In this document: piece after piece, positions 11,957-23,078 of the stretch
Position numbering within the stretch: position 1 is the stretch's first letter
How the letters are laid out: each line of letters begins with the position of its first letter
Source of the DNA: Larix kaempferi
Lineage: Eukaryota > Streptophyta > Pinopsida > Pinales > Pinaceae
DNA: 64,000 nt
NCBI GenBank assembly: GCA_027924585.1
Contig: BSBM01000711.1
Span: forward strand, 10,579,289 to 10,643,288
Direction: 5' to 3'
Made by a program: the position numbers and the translations under genes
Notes under the pieces: generated by a model
The model's database searches: none
What the model saw: the letters and a program-made list of their open reading frames with translations, nothing else
Told to the model about the DNA's origin: nothing

Positions 11957-12395
11957 TAAGTTTGTAAATCAAAATGGACCGGGCTCTGAGGTTTTCGATG
12001 GAGATGCCCCTAGGGTTTCATGTTTTTTCTGCAGGAATATCTGACTACGATAGTTGATCTGATGATGTGGGGTCTTTCGGCGACTTGGAGTCCGCTGATT
12101 CGTTGAATCAGTTTAGTACCAGCCAAGGAAAAAAAGTGGGAAGTGTGTGTTTTTAGCCGGAGACTTCATCTCTTCTCATCTACTAGAGTTTTCGGGTTTC
12201 CTGCAGATTCGGTTTAATATATCTTTTTTTGGTGCCAGGTTTCATATTGGGTCTCATTCTATCTTTGGTTCTAGTTTTGGCTGGGTCTTATTTGGGGGTT
12301 TCGTCTACATTGGTGGAGGCTCCACTATCTGTGAAGTGGGAGACAGGTGTCCGGGTGGTGACCGGCAGCTGCAGGGAGTGTTTTATTTTGGTACT
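11957..12395 (+). promoter_or_regulatory. LINE 5' UTR / internal promoter region
   Basis: About 440 bp between the left TSD and the inferred ancestral ORF1 start at 12396. Full-length LINEs usually carry their promoter here. The segment is less AT-rich than its surroundings. Open stretches in it (from 12147 and 12229) are not supported as separate genes; the one in frame with 12396 merges into ORF1. Confidence 0.6.
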
Positions 12396-14263
12396 ATGTC
12401 TTCGATGGGGGTTGCTACACAAGACACAAACCCTCCTTTGTCGGCAGAAGCTTCTGGTCGGGGTACGCGTCCGGGCTTGGACAATGGCATTGCATCAAAC
12501 AGGGGACGCGTCCGGGCTTGGACAATGGCATTGCATCAAACAGGGGACGCGTCCGGGGTGTAAAGGCCAAACAAAGGAGATTATTGAAGGCTATCAGAGC
12601 CCGTTCTGAGATTTGTAGGTATGACATTGATTCTGACCAAAACCTTGACAGAATCCGGATTTTGTCTGAGCGAGCTTTAGTTGGCAGGTTTGAGTTCGCT
12701 TCTAGTAACAAGATGGAAATTGCAGAATGGGTTAATAGGGTGTGGGTTCCCCTCACTGGATTGGCTCCCCGCATCAATTTGCTCCCAAATCGTTGGATGT
12801 TGTTCACCTTCACGGAGGCATCCCATCTGGACTTAATTCTGGCAAATTTTTGGGAATTCAAGAAGGGGTCCTTGTTCATAAAACGTTGGCACTTAAATTT
12901 TGATCCTTCCAAAGAAGTTCAGTCCTTGCGCCATCTGTGGTTGATCCTTCTAGGACTGCCTATAGAAATTTGGTCCGAGGAGGTGATAAAAGGCATTGCA
13001 AACACAGTAGGAAGGTTTATCCGTTTTGACAAACAAAATCTGTATGGAATGGACCGGCGTTTTGCTAAGGTGATGGTAGAAGTTGATATGAAAGATGGTC
13101 TTCCAGCAGAGATTATAATTGCTTGGGGCTCCCGGGTATGGCATCAAGTGCTGGATTACTTTAAGATTCCATTTAGATGTTTTTTCTGCCACAAGACTGG
13201 TCATCTAAAAGCGGCCTGCCCCACTATTCGTGAATGCTCTCAGAGTTCGTCTGAATTCTCTTCGCCCCGCAATGAGCTACAATTCCCTGCATTTCAAGAA
13301 ACTGGTAAGTATTGTAATGACCCTTCTTTAAATTATCAAGACCTGTCAAACGAAGAGTTGGCTTTTATTGAATCTTCTGAATTTAATTTATCTACCCGTA
13401 TCTCAAAAGGGGAAGTCCAACTTCGGCACGATATTGTCACTGGGTTACCTGTCTCTAAAAAGCCTTTAGGTCCCGCTGATTCTATTGTGAACCGTAAGTT
13501 ATTTAAGGATTTGGCACCTACAGCTTCAGATAAGGGCTTCTCTTCTTCGACACCTGGTGGAGACACATTGTCAAACCCTATACCTGTCTCTGTCTTGAAC
13601 ACTTTGTCAAACCCTACCCCAGATACAGATTTGGACCCTATTCCAGTCTCTATTGGGGACACAATATTAAACCCTAACCCTAATTCTGTTTTGGAACCTA
13701 TTACAATCTCTGCTGTGAACCCACTCACAATCCCTAGCACAAGTTCTGTTATGGATGATGCTCGCCCAGATAGACACCACCTTCGGGTCTCTATGCCAAA
13801 TCCTTCTTTTGATAATGACACATTTGTTATACAGCCTGGAATTCATACCAAAGGTTCTAGTGGAACTATACTTGATGCATCTGGGAATGCACTTTGTGGC
13901 TTTGAAGTCAATGAGAGGAATATCCCGGAGGGTGATATGATTGCAAACAACTCTGGAAATTTCCCCAATCAGTCTGATTTGGATATTTTATCCAGCAGTG
14001 GCTATCATATGTCAAAGTATGGGGAGGAATTCCCTCCTCTACAAGTCTACACTAAGAACCCTAGCAAAGAGTCTGAAGCCAATCCTATACTTTCTCTTAA
14101 CAGACAAAATGTTACCATTAGGAAAGGCAAGAAGAAGAAAGATGCCTCAAACATTCCTGACCACTATACACCTATTTCTAGGAGACTGGATGATGCGGAT
14201 TCACATGATAAGTCTGAAACCCTGGGGCTTAGAGCAGTGACCCCCAATAGAATTGGTTCTTGA
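12396..14263 (+). pseudogene. LINE ORF1 (DUF4283-like, CCHC knuckle), start disrupted by a 41-bp duplication
   Basis: ORF1 encodes the RNA-binding partner of the LINE RNP. The long open frame runs from an ATG at 12518 (581 residues). It contains a DUF4283-like N-terminal domain (about residues 80-215: RWMLFTFTEASHLDLIL, LWLILLGLPIEIW, GRFIRFDKQNL, AKVMVEVD) and a zinc knuckle CFFCHKTGHLKAAC (residues 221-234). After that comes a Ser/Pro/Asn-rich tail with repeats of the type L.NP.P. In another frame an ATG at 12396 opens MSSMGVATQDTNPP and would flow into ORF1 if one copy of the 41-bp repeat at 12465-12546 were absent. The ATG at 12518 lies inside the second repeat copy, so the present frame may be usable but with an altered N terminus. 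Confidence 0.85.
12465..12557 (+). repeat. 41-bp tandem duplication in ORF1
   Basis: ACGCGTCCGGG starts at 12465, 12506 and 12547. This gives two complete, apparently identical 41-bp units plus the first bases of a third. 41 is not divisible by three, so the duplication shifts the reading frame between the upstream start and the ORF1 body. Confidence 0.95.
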
Positions 14264-17200
14264 TGTCTTTGCTGTCATTAAATGTTAGGGGATTGGGCAA
14301 GGGGACTCGGGCTCAGGCCTTGTCCAGTCTGATAAAAGATACTGGCCCTGCTGTCATTTTCCTACAGGAGACAATGTGTGAGGATTCTATAGCCATTCAA
14401 AAGCTTTGTAATATTCTGCCAGATTGGGAGGTTACAGCTGTCAGTTCTAGTGGTCAATCCGGGGGTATTGCTGTAGCTTGGAATCCAAATTTTTTTGAAT
14501 TAAAAGCCTTTCATACTCCTTGGGGAATTTTATTAAAAGGCTCATTATGTAGTTGCAAAAAATCTATATCCATGCTCAACTGTTATGCACCATACAGAGA
14601 TAGGCAAACTTTCTGGACAAAGTTAAGAGGTTCGGGGCTTATGGATACACCTGATTTAATCTTGGCAGGTGATTTAAACTTCACTTATCAAGCTTTAGAA
14701 ATCTGGGGCATCTCAGCCAGAATGGATGATTTGGGGGATTTCTTTTTAAATTTGCTTATGGAAAAAAACCTTGTTGATGTCATGCCACATAAGTTATCCC
14801 CTACCTGGTCAAATGGTAGACTTGGATGTGAAGGTGTTCACAAGCGAATTGACAGATTCCTTGTTAAGGCGGACCTGCTGACATATTTTCCAAAGCACAG
14901 GTCATGGGTTCACACTGTCAAATTCTCGGACCACTGGCCCATTGTTCTGCAGATGGAACAATTTGAGCAGTTTAATTTAATTCCCTTCAAATTCAATGCG
15001 ACATGGCTTGAAGATATTTCTTTCTGTCTTATGGTTAGAAATTTCTGGACTGAATGTGAGGTTTCCGAATCAAATCCAGTACTGAATTTTTGTTTTAAGC
15101 TGAGAAAATTAAAAGAAGTTGTTATAAAATGGATCAGAGATAAGAAACAGGCAGATAAGGTTGAGTTACTACAGTTAGAATCACAATTACAGGATGCCAT
15201 TATTGCAAATATTAACAATACCATTTCTATGGATGATTTTGAGATATTGAAGAAGTTGGAGCTGAAAAAAGAAGAACTTATCTTACAAGAAGAAAAAGCT
15301 TGGAGATTAAAAAGCCGTGCAGTCTGGATTTCTCTAGGTGATAAAAATACTAAGTTCTTTCATGCATTTGCTTCAGCTAGGCGGCGGTCTAAGTATATTT
15401 GGGAAATACAGGATGACAATGGGATACAGTGCACAGGTATCGACAACATTAAGTCCGAAGTTTATAATTTCTTCAAAAATATATACTCTGATCCTGAGGA
15501 TGTATGTCAAAGAGATCAGATAGAAGTGGCATCATTATACCCTAGGTTTTTTGATGAGCAAGCTGCTGATAACATTAAATCCAAGGTTACAAAGGAAGAA
15601 CTTGAGCAGACATTAAAACTGTTTGCAAAAGACAAAGCTCCTGGGCTGGATGGTTGGCCAGTGGAGATCTATATCCACTTTTTTGAGTTAATGGGTGAGG
15701 AACTATTGGAAATGGTAAATTATTCCATGACAAATGGCTACATACCAGGTGGACTAAATGCTACTTTTGTTACTTTGATACCTAAAAAAGACAAGCCAGC
15801 TTCCTTTGGATATTTTCGGCCTATTGCTCTCTGTAATTTATTATATAAGCTTATTTCAAAAATTATTGCAGACAGATTGAAGAAGGTACTCTCTGCACAC
15901 ATCTCTGAGGAGCAATTTGGCTTCTTAGAGGGGAGACAGATACATGATGCAATAGGCATTACTCAAGAATTGATTCACAGCATCAAGGTACATAAAAAGA
16001 AAGCCATACTGCTTAAGATGGATCTAGTCAAAGCCTATGATAGGGCTAACTGGGCATACATCAGATTGATTCTAATCAGGATTGGCATGCCCTCAGTTAT
16101 CATTAAGTGGATTATGGCTTGCATTATATCCATGAATATATCCGTTTTGGTGAATGGTAGCCCTACTGAATTTTTCAGCTGTTCCAGGGGTTTGAGACAG
16201 GGTTGCCCCTTATCCCCACTACTGTTCATGTATTGATAATGGATGGTTTTAGCAGACTGGTGAACAAGGCATTGATGGAAGGGCAGATCAAAGGTATCAA
16301 TTTCACAAAAGACTGTGTTTTTACACATTTGATGTTTGCAGATGATGTTCTTGTAGGAGGTATTGACAAAGTGGAAGAATGGTTAATGTATAAAAACATC
16401 ATTACTACTTTCTGCAATGCAACAGGAATGCTTGTCAGTGAGGCTAAATCCAGCTTTATACATCACTCTATTCAAGAAGATCAGATAAGAGATATTAGAG
16501 CTGTCTTGCCATATAATTGTTCTTCTTTTGGACAGGGCTTTAAATATTTGGGTTATATACTTAAACCAAACAATTATCTGATCCGTGACTGGCATTGGCT
16601 TTTGAAAAAAATAGAGGATAGAATTGCGCAGTGGTCCTATAGACTGTTGTCAATCGGTGGAAAGCTTATTCTGGTGCAGTCGGTGCTCTCGAGCATATCT
16701 GTGTATTGGTTCTCTATGTTAGAAGTCCCTATCTCCATCATTAAATCTATTAAGAGATATTTTTTCAACTTTCTGTGGAATGGGACTGTTTTCAGTGGAA
16801 AGATTCCAATGGTAGCAGCTGAATCTCTAGCAAGACCATATAAATACGGAGGCTGGGGTATTAAAGATTTGGAGGTGTTTAACATAGCTCTCAGATTAAA
16901 AAGTTTTTGGCGTGGTATTCATGGCATCTCCCTTTGGTCTAAAATTCTTCATATAAAATACATTAAGACAGATGTCACTACCTGGATCAGAAATCCAAAA
17001 TTGTCTAACTGGGACTTTTCTCCTATGTGGAGAGGGTTCATGAAAGTGTTTCATTGGATTAAAAGTGACCTAGTATGGCATGTTGGGTCTGGGACACATA
17101 TCAGAATAGGGGTTGATCCCATTATTGGGCTTGAACAGGATCAGGGTCTTCCACCTATTATTCCTCAATATTTACAAGTCATTGGTCTGTCCACTTTAAA

Positions 17201-18390
17201 CATGATTCAGCATCGGAATTATGGCATTGCTGGAAGCTCGAAGTGGTTATCAACACAGGAGAATGGTCTTTCAGGGTATCTTGCTAGCATTTGGGATAAT
17301 TATACAAAATCATTGAACTCTGCTGGTGTCCTTTTAAATAATTCTGAGGATAAGTTGATTTGGAGCGGTAACACTGAAACTGGCACTGTCACGGCTAAAG
17401 CTGCTTACAAAAGAATACTCCAGCACAAGTATATATTCGCGCCGGACTGGTGGTATTTGAAGATTTGGCAGTGGCACATTCCAGTCAAAATAAAATGTTT
17501 TTCCTGGCTGATTTTACAAGATAAGTTAAAAACCTGGGATAATCTATGTAAGAGAGGATGGACAGGTCCAAGTTTTTGTGTTCTCTGCAAAAATGATGCT
17601 GAAACTAGACTGCACCTGTTTGTACAGTGCTCTTTCTCTCGCAAAATATGGGAATTAATATCTATTCATTTTAAAATTACACAATGCTGGGACATTGGAG
17701 ATTTTAACTCATGTTTTTTACACTGGTATAGACATTGCAAAAAGCATTTTTTTTCTGGCTGTATGCATACCCTGGGCAATCTGGCATGTCAGAAATTGTG
17801 CCATTTTTCGAAATGCTACACCTGACCTCATCAATTGTTGCTTGACAGCTCTCAAGATGTATAACTCCTGTAAGTTGGATGAGGTGATGTTGAAAACAGA
17901 CAGAATTAGTACTTTTAATCTCAATGTGGATCGTCCTATTTTGTTTTTTGATGGGGCCTCACAAGCAGGTATCTGTGCAATTGGTGGAGTTATTTATCTA
18001 AATGATTCTCATTTCTATACCATCAAGCTCAATTGTGGAAAGGGTTCAAACATGAAGGCAGAATTAATTGCACTTTGGTGTGTTCTAAAGGTAGCCAACA
18101 TCTTTGGACTGAACAACATAAAGGTATATGGTGACTCTCAGGTAACCATCAAATGGGCAGAAGGTAAATTCAAGCTAAATGTTTTAAATCTGCGACACTG
18201 GGCCTCCAGGACACTTTTTGAAATACAAAAACAGCAGAACATCATTTTTGAACATATTTATCGTGAGCACAACTGTATGGCGGACAAGCTTTCAAAACAA
18301 GCACTAGATGGTTGTGAAGGTCACTTGATATGGGAGGATTGGTGTGAGGGATACATTCTGGAGTGTGGTTCAATCTATTTCTATGACTGA
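14263..18390 (+). pseudogene. LINE ORF2: endonuclease, RT, zinc-binding and RNase H domains; two frameshifts
   Basis: The ATG at 14263 overlaps the ORF1 stop in TGATG. The endonuclease has Asn7 (LNVRGLG), Glu36 (FLQET), NCYAPY, AGDLNF and FSDHWPI, all apparently intact. RT has FVTLIPKKDKP, FRPIALCN, EQFGFLEGRQIHDAI, LKMDLVKAYDRANW, RGLRQGCPLSPLLF and the catalytic FADD at 16335-16346. A zinc-binding stretch CVLCKNDAETRLHLFVQC follows at about 17,577, then RNase H with FFDGAS, MKAELIAL, VYGDSQ and REHNCMADKLS. Frameshift one, at about 16,225-16,231 after PLSPLLF, looks like loss of one base. Frameshift two lies at a run of eight T at 17747-17754, where the frame changes between CKKHFF and LAVCIPWAIW. 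The protein nicks target DNA and copies the LINE RNA there. Confidence 0.95.
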
Positions 18391-18681
18391 TCAGCTGATG
18401 ATGCTTTTGCCTATCTTTGTATTTAATGATATTACTGGACTTACATTTTGGTTTGTATTTTTGGATGTAATAAGCCAAGTGCTTGGGTAATCTGACATGT
18501 ATGCTCAGATTTGACATATCCTTTATGGGATAGGCACATCTTATTTCTGTAAATCAGTTTTGGTAAGATAACTTCTTTAGTTATCTCAGAAGATTCCACA
18601 GCTGGATGGATCAGGAACTTTATTTGTACTATTTGATTCTAATATGAATATCAATAGTACTCTTTTTTTCTCTGGAAAAAA
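18391..18681 (+). other. LINE 3' UTR with short stem-loop and A tail
   Basis: After the ORF2 stop come about 290 bp, ending in CTCTGG and a run of A. AGATAAC (18566-18572) pairs with GTTATCT (18580-18586) around a 7-base loop, a small hairpin of the kind some LINE RTs recognise at the 3' end of their RNA. Whether this one does so is inference. Confidence 0.6.
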
Positions 18682-18697
18682 AAAGTTCCTACGCGTC
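18682..18697. repeat. LINE target-site duplication, right copy
   Basis: Identical to 11941-11956. The A run directly to its left is the LINE tail; its last A residues may belong to either tail or TSD. Confidence 0.93.
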
Positions 18698-21641
18698 CAA
18701 CTGCTGCATAATGAGATAAAAAAATTGATTTAATTCACATGAACCAAAGTTTCGAGTGTCATGATAACACCTAAGAGCATACCAAAGTTTCCAGGTTAGG
18801 TGATGATCCAAGCAACTCCGTTATACATTGCACTAACAGCCAACGATGGCATATCACATCATTAATATGTTTCGAACTATAAAACATGTATTTCCGTCAA
18901 TTCCCTGATTCTAAACGTTGTAATAAACTCAATACTCAACCAACTGCCAAATGGTATTATCGACCAACATATCAACTGAACCAAATGCCAAATGGTATCA
19001 ACCAAATGACAAATGGTATCGTCGACCCGCTTATAAACTCAACCAGTTGCCAAATTTTTCGACCGGCTTAGCGAAGCTCTCAAATTCACTTGTTCTTATC
19101 TAATAAAGGGCTATGAACATTTGTATTGAATTGAGTACTTGTGGAAATATATTATGAAGACATCTGGTGAGTAGGTCCATTGAACTGAATGATATGCAAA
19201 TGTAGTATATGACTATATGAAAGCATGTTGATTTGGGCAGCTACTCTGCCCTTCATCTTCTCTAACATGAAGATGCAGTTAGGAGTTTCAGATACAAAAG
19301 AAAACATGTACCAGGTTCGTTTTCAAAGAGCTTCTCTATGCTTTCTTCATTCATTCATTCTCAGTTACTTTTCCAAATCAAATTCCAAAAATTTGTATCT
19401 AATTCGCGGGATCAATAGGTTCAACAACAAAATCCTTTGCAATTGTAACTGGTTCAACAACTGAAACTTGGTCAACTACGGGTTATGTTTCTTTTGTTGC
19501 TACCGGTGGTGTTGCTTCTGCTCCTGGTTGTTCAAATGCAACTGGATCAATTATCCTCAGCACGGGTATCGATGCTTTGGTACCTATGACAACCTGTAGG
19601 TATCTCTTCACTGTTAAAACCTCGGGTGCAGAAGGAGTAGATCAAGATCTTCAGAGGTGTATTGAAGCGATAACGGTTCTTTAGCAGGTGCAATTTGCAA
19701 AAGCTAACCTAGTACGTTTCAACTTACCAATTCAGCAGGTATCCGCTGCCATGCAGCCTGTTTTAAACGTTTTTATAATAATGCAATAAGATTTACAATA
19801 TGAAAAATTATTATGGTTAATGAATGTTTCCCTAATAATATGATAAAGATTTTCAATATGAAAAATTATTTATATAAAAATTAATAAAAATTGTAATGTG
19901 GAAAACTATTTATATAAAAATTAATAAAAATTTTAAAATGAAAAATTATTTATAAAACATTAATATTATTTTTTTCTATTAAAAAAAATTAAATTATATT
20001 TGAAAAAATAAATATCAATATTATTATGAAGTTATATTAATATATCAAAAATTATAAAATTACATTAGTTTTTTTTATATCAATAAAAAGGAGATAAACA
20101 TTAACATAATAAAGTTACATAGAAAAAAAATTATATCCATACAAAGGAGATAGACATGGCTCAATTAAGTCATACCAAATAATAAAATATAACAACATCC
20201 CAATAACTAAAACAAAATTTTCAAGTCTATAGTGAACAATGTTTATTTTAAATATTATATATTGATATAATGTTTAACACAGATGTTTGTTCTTAAAAAA
20301 ATATTCTTAATGTTTGTGAAATGGTGCTGAGAGCTATATTTCCATTCCTTTTTCTTTTCAAATATTTGATAGTTATAGTATAGAGACACGTAGGAGTGTC
20401 TAGATGCATGGTGACTTTATATACGATAGAAGTTGGTGTGTTGATCTCAGATATCCAAATGTTATAATATGTTGTATTATCGAATTGATAAAAACTAATT
20501 GTTATTATGTTTAGATTTTTTATAATTTTATTTGTTAATATTTTTATAATTAATTATAAAAACATTAATTAATTGTATTGAAGAGGCGCATTTTACAGTT
20601 CAATAGAGAGGTGTGTAACTCCTTTCATCATAGAGTCGACATGTATTTTTTATAAAAATAATAAAATATTATAAGAAATAACATGTATGCTCAAGACATT
20701 TAGAATGGTATATATATAAGATAAATTAAAACCATAAATATTGCATTAGAGACTTGATTTGAAGAGTGCAAATGTTGAAGAAGGGTTTGCACCTCCATAG
20801 ATTTGATCCCTCTTAAGCTTGGTAGATCTCCTTTTAAGATGGATCTATGCTGGTTGTTAGAAAGTTTGCTTAGGCCCTCTATACTTACTAAAGATTTTTA
20901 TAACTAATCATAAAAATGCATTGAGGATATGAACTCTTATGAATTTATGTCATATGATACAAAACATATAAATTGTAGTCATAACACGAGCAACATTGAG
21001 CATACTATGAAATAACATTTCATTTTGTTTTTTCAAACAATCAAAGCATGCAATATCTTTTGTCTAATTATATTTATGGGAGCAATTAGAACATACCATC
21101 ATGAAACATGTTAAATAATATTATTGCAAAACCAAACTTGTGATTTGCAATAATTCAAATTTAATTTCATTAACAAAATGTTGTTGCCTTCCCATTTTAG
21201 TAGCCATAGAAGTCTATTGGTGCAATAATTTCCTCCTTTAAGATGAATCTACATGCCTCTAAGATCACATATGTACCAAGCATACAGTACTTTGTCATCG
21301 CTGCTTGTAAGGACTTGTTGATGGTTGCTAAGAGGGCCTAAGTTTTGTCCAAGGCTTTAGCTTGATCGGGTTCATAGTATGTAATATTGGATAGGAAAAC
21401 ATTCAATGAGATCTATGCACCACCTGAAATAAAACAATAAAGAAAACACTGAAGAAAAAAAATCTCTTCTTTTTATCCAATATTTATTCTTCTAAAGTTT
21501 CATTTACCTTGTGAGGCAATTAGTAGTAATATACTAGTGTAACACACACATAGTTCCTTTAGCTTTCAATTTTAAGTCACAACCTATTCAAGTACTAAAT
21601 CATTGTATGAAACCCCTTATTTATGAAACAAGGGACCCTCC
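18698..21641. other. Unassigned intergenic DNA
   Basis: No gene can be supported. Between about 18,930 and 19,030 the phrase CCAAATG(C/A)CAAATGGTAT recurs, interspersed with TCGACC, forming a short degenerate tandem array. At about 19,406-19,684 the plus strand is open for roughly 90 codons (Thr/Ser-rich, ending ITVL) and the minus strand is open apart from one stop (KRYLQVVIGTKASIPVL and VVEPVTIAKDFVVEP). Neither matches a family I know. From 19,790 to 21,640 the DNA is AT-rich without features. Confidence 0.5.
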
Positions 21642-22950
21642 TGTAACGACCCTACATTGAGCTCCATTAGCAATGGCGTAATGGAGGGTGTGCAAAGATG
21701 CATTAATTAGGATGCACGACGAGGCCAATGTTTTTGTAGACTTGGTGGTCGGCTCATGGTTGTTGGCCATGAGATAGATAAGATGGTGTACTAACAAGTA
21801 GGCTCGCTAGGAGGACCAAGGATGATGTCGAGTTGAGTAGGAAAAGACAAAACGGCGAGACACTACGTAGCAGAATTAAAGGAGGATGGAGATTCAAAAT
21901 GCGATGTGTGGTGTGTCTACCATGCTAGGACAATAGCTTGATCGATGCAATGAAGGTATGTGGCCGGGTGGATCTAGGAGAGGGCCTTTGGGCACCATTG
22001 AGGATTGAGACTAGATGGGTGAGCCCATCGTCATGTGTTGGGAAGTCGGTCGTTCAATTGTTGGCTCGAGGGAGGCGATACGATGGACAACATTGTCTAA
22101 TGTTGAGTGGCGATGTGATGGACTGTATCACCTACGGTGAAATGAGTGCTTGGCATTCCACATACTCTAAAATGCCTAGCTTATGTTTGGTCAGGTTGGT
22201 TTTGGTTAGGCGTAGTCCGAGTCATACTTGTGGTTGATGGCCACGCTCAACTAGTAATATCATGTCGATGTCGCGCGGTGACTAGAATTTCAGATGGTAT
22301 GGGTGTTAGAAAAACAAGAGCGCAGAGTAATAATAATAAACAAGATGAAAATATAAATCACATAAACAAAATACAAGAGAGACACCAATATAACGCGGTT
22401 CACCCAAGATGGGCTACGTCCACACAAAAATTGTCAGTCCTTATTATTATACCATCCAGCAAAATGAAGGGATACAACGTGCAACACATCCACTGCAACT
22501 TCCTCTTCACTCTCTCACATTCTCTCTTACACAATCATAGAGATCTTTACAATGCTACAATACATTACATAGCTGTATTACAATGTCTTCCTTTTAAAGG
22601 GGAATTACCATGGGAAAATATTACGGGATACCCAATAGTACCATGGGCCTGTAAACTATTGGCCAACAAACAACCCCAAAAATTTATTTTAGGGCCACTT
22701 CCCCCGAACCCCCACCGGGGGCCCACTGGCCGTCAGACCCCCTATTCGGGGGGATGGTCCCCCTCAGACCCCTATGCGGGGGGATTTCCCCCCACACCCC
22801 CCCACTGGGATGAGTGTACAATCCACCTACACAACATATAAAACTAGGGTACAAACACGGCTAAAACAACAACATCTGTAAATCAGGAAGATTAGGCTCC
22901 ACAACCAACAATGGAATGCTCGAGAGGGAAAACAAGTCTAGCCCATGACA
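21642..22950 (+). repeat. 5' LTR of the TRIM-like element (contains an insertion)
   Basis: It aligns with 23079-23766 from TGTAACGACCCTACATTGAG through GTTGATGGCCACGCTCAACT, then again after the insertion (ATGGAATGCTCGAGAGG versus GTGGAATAATCGAGAG). It ends in ATGACA, two bases before the primer site. Open frames at 21,938-22,841 are chance. Confidence 0.8.
22304..22910 (-). mobile_element. Solo LTR inserted in the TRIM 5' LTR
   Basis: A 607-bp segment present in the left but not the right TRIM LTR starts TGTTAG and ends CCAACA, near-inverted ends as in LTRs. It is flanked by ATGGG and ATGGA, probably a 5-bp TSD with one change; the unoccupied sister LTR has the single site GTGGA. On the minus strand it contains GTGGACGTAGCCCATCTTGG followed by TGAACCGCG, a phrase I associate with plant Copia-type LTRs, so minus is the likely orientation. 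A GC-rich block with runs of C and G lies at 22,690-22,810, very unlike its surroundings. No internal region remains, so it arose by LTR-LTR recombination. Confidence 0.75.
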
Positions 22951-22952
22951 TC

Positions 22953-22965
22953 TAGTATCAGAGCC
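22953..22965 (+). promoter_or_regulatory. Primer-binding site of the TRIM-like element
   Basis: TAGTATCAGAGCC, one mismatch from the plant initiator-Met tRNA complement TGGTATCAGAGC, starts two bases after the left LTR. Confidence 0.7.
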
Positions 22966-23066
22966 ACGTTTGGTTTCAGCATATGTGGAAGTGTCTCTTC
23001 ACCACCAACACCACTTTCATTGGATGTGATGATGGAACTGCATTGACGAGGATGTCAACATTTTTA

Positions 23067-23078
23067 AGTGGGGGAGAT
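23067..23078 (+). promoter_or_regulatory. Polypurine tract of the TRIM-like element
   Basis: AGTGGGGGAGAT directly precedes the TG of the right LTR, the expected place for the plus-strand primer. Confidence 0.65.

Larger units (their letters stand above)
11957..18681 (+). mobile_element. Full-length plant L1-type LINE
   Basis: The element is bounded by identical 16-bp target-site duplications. It has a leader of about 440 bp, ORF1 with a DUF4283-like region and a CCHC knuckle, ORF2 with AP-type endonuclease, RT, a zinc-binding domain and a C-terminal RNase H, a 3' UTR, and a short A tail of about 9 residues. The RNase H is typical of many plant L1-like families. The total of about 6.7 kb is normal for a complete copy. 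The exact TSD suggests a fairly recent insertion, yet ORF1 is disturbed by a 41-bp duplication and ORF2 by two single-base frameshifts. It would move by nicking DNA and priming on the cut end. Confidence 0.95.

Noticed and set aside
12415-12912. Long minus-strand ORF (165 codons) across LINE ORF1
   Set aside because: It is the antisense shadow of ORF1 and has no recognisable domain.
13660-13690. Telomere-like AACCCTAACCCTAATT
   Set aside because: It is a short stretch within LINE ORF1 coding for a Pro/Asn repeat, and not a plant telomere array.
17695-18390. Separate host RNase H-like gene
   Set aside because: It is continuous with LINE ORF2 apart from a single-base frameshift and lies inside the TSD-bounded element.
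21938-22841. Two overlapping ORFs (99 and 231 codons)
   Set aside because: They run across the TRIM LTR and into the solo LTR, so they cannot be a conserved gene.
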